From positions 1-64,000 of the forward strand of contig UPYT01000006.1 of the NCBI GenBank assembly GCA_900538475.1: a DNA stretch of 64,000 nt, in the 5' to 3' direction. Shown piece by piece: positions 60,721 to 64,000 of this stretch; position 1 is the stretch's first letter; every line of letters begins with the position of its first letter. A model generated the notes under the pieces. The model did not search any database and was not told the origin of the DNA. It was given only the letters and a program-made list of their open reading frames with translations. The stretch is from an uncultured Clostridium sp. Its GTDB lineage: Bacteria > Bacillota > Clostridia > Lachnospirales > Lachnospiraceae. Made by a program: the position numbers and the translations under genes.

Positions 60721-60846
60721 TGTCATAGGAAATTAGATCCTATGACATAAAAACGCTCCGCGAGGATCGCCATGGGTTGGAAGAGAATTGGGCTGATGAG
60801 ACGACCCGCCGCAGGCGAAGAAGCTCGCGAGCGAGCATCTTTCTTA
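60721..60846 (+). repeat. Dispersed structured repeat, copy 3
   Basis: This 126-bp complete copy starts with the TGTCATAGGA/TCCTATGACA hairpin (60721-60747), shares the CGCGAGGATC block and GGAAGAGAATT with copy 2, and has the CGCC-GCA-GGCG hairpin and the GCTCG-CGAG-CGAGC tail. It follows directly on a terminator, in the same strand sense as copies 1 and 2. Confidence 0.85.
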
Positions 60847-60855
60847 TATTCCATC

Positions 60856-60912
60856 TTGACAGATACCTTGCAGTTAGTTTATACTAACAAAGAGAGATTA
60901 GTAGAAACTAAC
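60856..60912 (+). promoter_or_regulatory. Promoter with two tandem palindromic operators before DUF3793
   Basis: TTGACA (60856-60861) and TATACT (60880-60885) with an 18-bp spacer. The palindrome GTTAGT-TTAT-ACTAAC (60873-60888) covers the -10 box. A second, ATTAGT-AGAA-ACTAAC (60897-60912), covers the start region 24 bp on. The arrangement fits a repressor; the half-site TTAGT/ACTAA recalls DtxR/MntR-type metal regulators, which is inference. Confidence 0.65.
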
Positions 60913-60953
60913 TTTTGCGCAAAATTAAAATGGACAGAGGGGGATAAAACAGA

Positions 60954-61505
60954 ATGCTGGAAAGACAACTAATTGAGTATTGCTCACCAACACTGGCTTC
61001 AATCAAGACTGCAAATATGTTTACATGTTCCTTTGAAAAGGAGGAGATTCTTTGGGAAAGCGTGGATGACTGGAATCGTCAGCTGGCAGAAAAAGGTATT
61101 TTTCTTTCGGTGATGCGAATCCGAGGCACTATGGCTTTGATTTATGTCTGCCGATTTTCTAGTTTGGCAAGGGATATGAAGCAGCCGGGAGCGGCAGAAT
61201 TTCTCAGGCAGTGCGGATACCAAGAGACAGATCCGGTTCATGCTCTTGGTCAGCTGCGAAATAGGCTGGAAAGCCAGGAAGAATTTCCGCATGAAATTGG
61301 TCTGTTTCTTGGATATCCCCTGGGAGATGTGATTGGGTTTATGGTAAATGGAGGAAAGAATTATAAGTGCAGAGGACTGTGGAAGGTATATACGGATGCA
61401 GGAACGGCTGTACGGACATTTGAAAAATACAGAAAATGCAAGGATACCTATGGGCGTCTTTGGAAAGAGGGAAGAACGGTGGGGCAGCTTACGGTGGCGG
61501 CCTGA
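60954..61505 (+). CDS. DUF3793-family protein
   Basis: The 183-residue soluble protein matches DUF3793: MLERQLIEYCSPTLASIKTANMF at the start, MRIRGTMALIYVCR (about 54-67), then LRQCGY and FPHEIGLFLGYPLGDVIGFMVNGGKNYKCRGLWKVY (about 112-147), the most conserved block of the family. Its function is not known; homologues lie near ferrous-iron transport genes in clostridia. Here it stands behind a promoter with two palindromic sites and before a FeoB-associated-type peptide and cobaltochelatase, which supports a metal connection. GGGG in the AGAGGGGGATAA stretch may serve as ribosome site. Confidence 0.82.
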   Translation: MLERQLIEYCSPTLASIKTANMFTCSFEKEEILWESVDDWNRQLAEKGIFLSVMRIRGTMALIYVCRFSSLARDMKQPGAAEFLRQCGYQETDPVHALGQLRNRLESQEEFPHEIGLFLGYPLGDVIGFMVNGGKNYKCRGLWKVYTDAGTAVRTFEKYRKCKDTYGRLWKEGRTVGQLTVAA

Positions 61506-61540
61506 CAGCGAGGAGGCAGAGGATTAACAGCAAGGTTTTG

Positions 61541-61650
61541 GAAGAACGTGTTGACAGGGGGCTGGCAGAGGCCTTAAATGACAGAACACGTTGACAGAGG
61601 CTTGGCAGAAGTTTGGAACGGCAGTGCGTTGACAGAAGCTTGGCAGAATA
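61541..61650 (+). repeat. Three direct repeats with 38-40 bp period
   Basis: CGTGTTGACAGGGGGCTGGCAGAG, ACACGTTGACAGAGGCTTGGCAGA and a third with GCGTTGACAGAAGCTTGGCAGA start their TTGACAG cores at 61551, 61591 and 61629. They fill the gap between DUF3793 and the promoter at 61661. No gene is present in the 226-bp gap. Confidence 0.7.
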
Positions 61651-61660
61651 GAGAAGGGAC

Positions 61661-61689
61661 TTGCAAATACAGGTAAAATCACATATAAT
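61661..61689 (+). promoter_or_regulatory. Sigma-A promoter for the Cys-rich peptide and cbiK
   Basis: TTGCAA (61661-61666), a 17-bp spacer and a perfect TATAAT (61684-61689), 43 bp before the peptide gene. Confidence 0.75.
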
Positions 61690-61731
61690 TGCCATAATCT
61701 GAAAAATCAGAAAGAAAAGGAGGAGGATATG

Positions 61732-61869
61732 ATGGCGACTTTGATTGTTGGCGCAGCAGTAGCAGGACTGGTGGTTGTGGCGGTGAGAAAGCTGGCGCGA
61801 GATAAAAGAAATGGAAAATCCCTTTCCTGCGGCGGTGACTGCAGCCGCTGCAAGGGACACTGCAGCTAA
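61732..61869 (+). CDS. FeoB-associated Cys-rich membrane protein
   Basis: This 45-residue protein starts at ATG 61732, seven bases after AAGGAGG. One membrane helix (about 2-18, LIVGAAVAGLVVVAV) is followed by a basic stretch (RKLARDKR) and a Cys-rich tail with C-x3-C-x2-C-x3-C (C33, C37, C40, C44). This is the pattern of the FeoB-associated Cys-rich proteins, thought to help ferrous-iron uptake. No feoA or feoB gene is in the window, so it is separated from its usual partner. It lies 43 bp before cbiK and shares its promoter. Confidence 0.85.
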   Translation: MATLIVGAAVAGLVVVAVRKLARDKRNGKSLSCGGDCSRCKGHCS

Positions 61870-61912
61870 AAATGGAAGCAGAATTAAGAGATAAAAATAC
61901 AGGAGATAAAAA

Positions 61913-62731
61913 ATGGAATCTTCCAGAAATCAAAACGGAATTGGCGAAAAAGAGCTTCTTGTTGTGAGCTTTGGCACCAGCTATTATGACAGCCGGCGCC
62001 TCACTATAGGCGCAGTAGAGGAGGTTCTGGAAAGAGAATTTCCTGATTACGCAGTGCGCCGTGGCTTTACCAGCAGAAGAATTATTGAACGGTTGAAAAA
62101 ACGCGACGGACTCTTGATTGATGATACCGAGCAGGCGCTGAAAAGAGCGGAGGAAAACGGGGTCAAAAGGCTGGTGATTCAGCCCACTCATCTGATGCAC
62201 GGACTGGAATACCAGAAGCTGGCCAAACAGGCGGCAGCTCACAGGGCAGCTTTTGATGAAATAGTTTTGGGAGAACCTCTTTTGGCATCTGAGCGGGATT
62301 TTCAGATTGTCATAGAAGCAGTTACAGAGGAATTGGCGCCTTATGATGATGGAAAAACAGCTGTCTGTCTGATGGGACACGGGACAGAGGATAAAGCGAA
62401 TCAGGTTTATGAAAAAATACAGGAAAAGATGAGAAAAGCTGGACACCAACACTATTACATTGGGACTGTGGAGGCGAATCCCGGAGTGGAGGAGGTGGCA
62501 GAAGCAGTAAAAGCTGGAAATTACAGCAGGGTAGTTCTGGCCCCTTTTATGCTGGTTGCAGGTGATCATGCAAATAACGATATGGCCGGTGATGAAGAGG
62601 ATAGCTGGAGGAGTGTGTTTTCCAGAGAAGGATACCAGGTGATTTGCCTGCTCAAGGGGCTGGGAGAGCTGGAAAAAATCCGCTTTTTATTTGCCGAACA
62701 TGCACGGGAAGCCATGAATAGTCTGAAATAG
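61913..62731 (+). CDS. cbiK: Sirohydrochlorin cobaltochelatase (CbiK family)
   Basis: The 272-residue protein is of the class II chelatase CbiK type: LLVVSFGTSYYDSRR at the start, IQPTHLMHGLEY (about 89-100), His156 in LMGHGTED, Glu187 in GTVEANP and His219 in AGDHANND, the metal-binding residues of CbiK. It puts cobalt (or iron) into sirohydrochlorin for cobalamin or sirohaem. No other cobalamin genes are near. Behind it a hairpin overlapping its last codons forms a terminator. Its neighbours point to metal control. Confidence 0.88.
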   Translation: MESSRNQNGIGEKELLVVSFGTSYYDSRRLTIGAVEEVLEREFPDYAVRRGFTSRRIIERLKKRDGLLIDDTEQALKRAEENGVKRLVIQPTHLMHGLEYQKLAKQAAAHRAAFDEIVLGEPLLASERDFQIVIEAVTEELAPYDDGKTAVCLMGHGTEDKANQVYEKIQEKMRKAGHQHYYIGTVEANPGVEEVAEAVKAGNYSRVVLAPFMLVAGDHANNDMAGDEEDSWRSVFSREGYQVICLLKGLGELEKIRFLFAEHAREAMNSLK

Positions 62732-62765
62732 ACTTATCATGGCTTCTTTTCATGAATTTTTTTTA
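62708..62765. terminator. Terminator between cbiK and the convergent AraC gene
   Basis: GAAGCCATGA (62708-62717, inside cbiK) pairs with TCATGGCTTC (62737-62746). T-runs follow on the plus strand (TTTT, then a longer T8 after CATGAA). The same stem could work for the minus-strand gene, whose stop is at 62750. Confidence 0.65.
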
Positions 62766-63718
62766 TGGCTTTTGTTCAGGACACAGGAATGGCAAGGAGG
62801 CTGTTGGCTGATTCCTGTAAATTTACGGTATTCTGTAGGAAGAACCTGATAAAATTCTTTAAATGCAGTGGCAAACTTGCTTTGATTTTCATAACCTACG
62901 GAATGGGCAATCTGTGCTATGCTTCGATCAGTCTGAAGCAGCATGGATGCGGCGGCCTCCATTCGGTGTTCTTTAATATGGGAAGCAATGGAATTGCCGT
63001 AAACAGCTTTAAAGAGTGTCTTTAAGGTGGTTGGATTCATCAGGTACCGACGGGCCAGATCCTCGATGGTGATTCTTTGATCCAGATGGCTGATCAGCTG
63101 ATCGTGGATAGTTCGAATCAGTTCTACCTGACGGGACTGGTACTGGGAAAGCTGTTCCTTTGAGGAACACTGTAGCTGGGAAAGCTGGAGAAGAAGCTCC
63201 TGTACCTTCAGCTTCCAGAAAGCAGTTTCCAGCTCCTTTGGAAGACCGTAAAAGGAAGAAAATACAGCATCCGTTTTGCTGTTTCCGGCCAGAGAAACAG
63301 CGCCGTTTTCCCGGCAGAATTTTTCATAAAGCAGGTTTCCGGTAATCCCGGATTCGTCCAGAGGATGGGGCGGACAGGCAGTAATAATATCCAGATCCAC
63401 ACAGAGAATCAGTCCTTCATAATATCCGTTAGGCAATGTGAGCAATGAGTTGGCACAGGTTTTCATAGTCTGGATGGCATAGTCTCCCTGACCAAGATAG
63501 ACATGGTTCCCGTTTCCCATTTCCCAGCCAAGGCGCCCCTGACGACAGTAGCTGATTTCCAGAACATGATCAAGAGCCTCGTGGCAGAGAGATAGAGTAT
63601 CACCTCGAAGAGTCAGGAAAAACAGTTCAATTCCTGGATAGAGGGCATGGGACTCCAGATGGCTGCCATTTTGGAGGCAGGTCAGTGTTTCTTCAAGCTG
63701 CAGAAATCTATGATTCAT
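62750..63718 (-). CDS. AraC-family transcriptional regulator
   Basis: The 322-residue protein has a variable N-terminal sensing domain (about 1-200) and two C-terminal AraC helix-turn-helices: ITIEDLARRYLMNPTTLKTLFKAVYGNSIASHIKEHRM and RSIAQIAHSVGYENQSKFATAFKEFYQVLPTEYRK. The N-terminal half has no cupin signature that I can identify; the general layout resembles iron-responsive PchR-type regulators. It follows an ArsR-family gene by 18 bp on the minus strand, so the two are co-transcribed. It may control tetrapyrrole or metal uptake genes lying to its right outside the window. Confidence 0.85.
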   Translation of the reverse strand: MNHRFLQLEETLTCLQNGSHLESHALYPGIELFFLTLRGDTLSLCHEALDHVLEISYCRQGRLGWEMGNGNHVYLGQGDYAIQTMKTCANSLLTLPNGYYEGLILCVDLDIITACPPHPLDESGITGNLLYEKFCRENGAVSLAGNSKTDAVFSSFYGLPKELETAFWKLKVQELLLQLSQLQCSSKEQLSQYQSRQVELIRTIHDQLISHLDQRITIEDLARRYLMNPTTLKTLFKAVYGNSIASHIKEHRMEAAASMLLQTDRSIAQIAHSVGYENQSKFATAFKEFYQVLPTEYRKFTGISQQPPCHSCVLNKSHKKNS

Positions 63719-63736
63719 GATGTAATTGATCTCCTT

Positions 63737-64000
63737 TTATTGCGGACAGGTGATTTCCATAACCTGTTCAATCATATGGTGGAGCAGCTGGCTCTGCTGT
63801 GTGTCGGCGGCCTTATAATAGACTTCCTTTCCGACTCTCCGGCTGACAATCAGCCCCCGGTTTCTTAAGGGGCGCAGATGGTGGGATACGGCAGGGCTTG
63901 ACATATTCATCATAGCAGAAATATTGATAACACATTCTTCACAGTGGCACAGCAGCCAGAAAATACGAATCCGGCTGGTGTCACCCAGCTGCTTGAAAAC
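63737..64000 (-). CDS. ArsR-family regulator, 5' end beyond the window
   Basis: Only the C-terminal 87 residues are visible, because the gene runs off the window end. They show the ArsR winged helix: LGDTSRIRIFWLLCHCEEC, INISAMMNMSSPAVSHHLRPLRNRGLIVSRRVGKEVYYKA and an HHMIEQVME tail. The Cys cluster (CHCEEC) stands where ArsR/SmtB proteins hold the metal-binding CxC, so it probably senses a metal ion. It precedes the AraC gene on the same strand. Confidence 0.85.
   Translation of the reverse strand, partial: VFKQLGDTSRIRIFWLLCHCEECVINISAMMNMSSPAVSHHLRPLRNRGLIVSRRVGKEVYYKAADTQQSQLLHHMIEQVMEITCPQ

Noticed and set aside
60772..60972. A 66-codon open frame over repeat copy 3 and the DUF3793 promoter
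   Set aside because: It runs through the repeat, both palindromes and the promoter, has no ribosome site and no protein-like composition.

Overview
The window looks like a chromosomal segment of a gut Lachnospiraceae-type Firmicute (clostridial cluster XIVa). Pointers are clean AGGAGG-type ribosome binding sites, consensus sigma-A promoters, a YesM/YesN-controlled sugar ABC transporter next to a GH88 enzyme, DUF3793, a FeoB-associated Cys-rich peptide and CbiK. No tRNA, rRNA, CRISPR array or intact insertion sequence was seen. Most of the window has a moderate GC content, but about 1.3-11.7 kb is strikingly AT-rich.

Region by region. (1) 0.1-14.5 kb: a Wzx/Wzy-type cell-surface polysaccharide operon. 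It has five glycosyltransferases, a pyruvyl transferase, a polymerase, a flippase, an F420-dehydrogenase-beta-like Fe-S protein and an acyltransferase. It ends with a VanZ protein, a nucleotidyltransferase and a PglD-NahK fusion protein. Its AT-rich core looks imported. (2) 14.8-18.4 kb: an Rpn-type nuclease with a 24-bp tandem repeat, glmS and a VOC protein. (3) 18.5-25.4 kb: a YtrA-type regulator with its own operator and two ABC systems (YtrB-like, and MacA/MacB-like). (4) 25.4-38.0 kb: housekeeping genes: tcdA, an Rrf2 regulator, nadE (with a large structured element starting at its transcription start), a SpoU methyltransferase, NfeD/SPFH, argF, birA, mutY, a lipid kinase, rpoD, queH and an HPr gene. 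(5) 38.0-46.2 kb: a MITE-like insertion inside a dispersed structured repeat, then pgi, gltB and gltD; gltB has a terminator in its leader. (6) 46.2-57.8 kb: a uronide-glycan utilisation locus (DUF2264, GH88, solute-binding lipoprotein, two permeases, YesN/YesM two-component system, BadF-type sugar kinase) with an Ogg DNA glycosylase attached. (7) 57.9-60.7 kb: a compact esterase-esterase-ATP-grasp operon of unknown function. (8) 60.7-64.0 kb: a metal/tetrapyrrole segment: DUF3793 behind tandem palindromic operators, a FeoB-associated Cys-rich peptide, CbiK, and an ArsR-AraC regulator pair cut by the window end.

How the parts work together. GlmS and Pgi sit at the fructose-6-P branch that feeds amino-sugar and polysaccharide precursors. 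The nucleotidyltransferase and NahK-like kinase could supply an activated sugar to the surface polysaccharide. GltBD supplies glutamate; GlmS consumes glutamine. The GH88 locus would import unsaturated uronide oligosaccharides, release the sugars inside the cell and phosphorylate an amino sugar.

The most unusual signals are: the four-helix element at the nadE transcription start; the dispersed approximately 126-bp repeat with paired-base conservation and a MITE inserted in one copy with a 9-bp target duplication; the esterase/esterase/ATP-grasp operon; the -10-overlapping palindromes before DUF3793; and three unexplained 38-40-bp-period direct repeats before the Cys-rich peptide. All functional calls come from reading the sequence and remembered family features; no database search was run.
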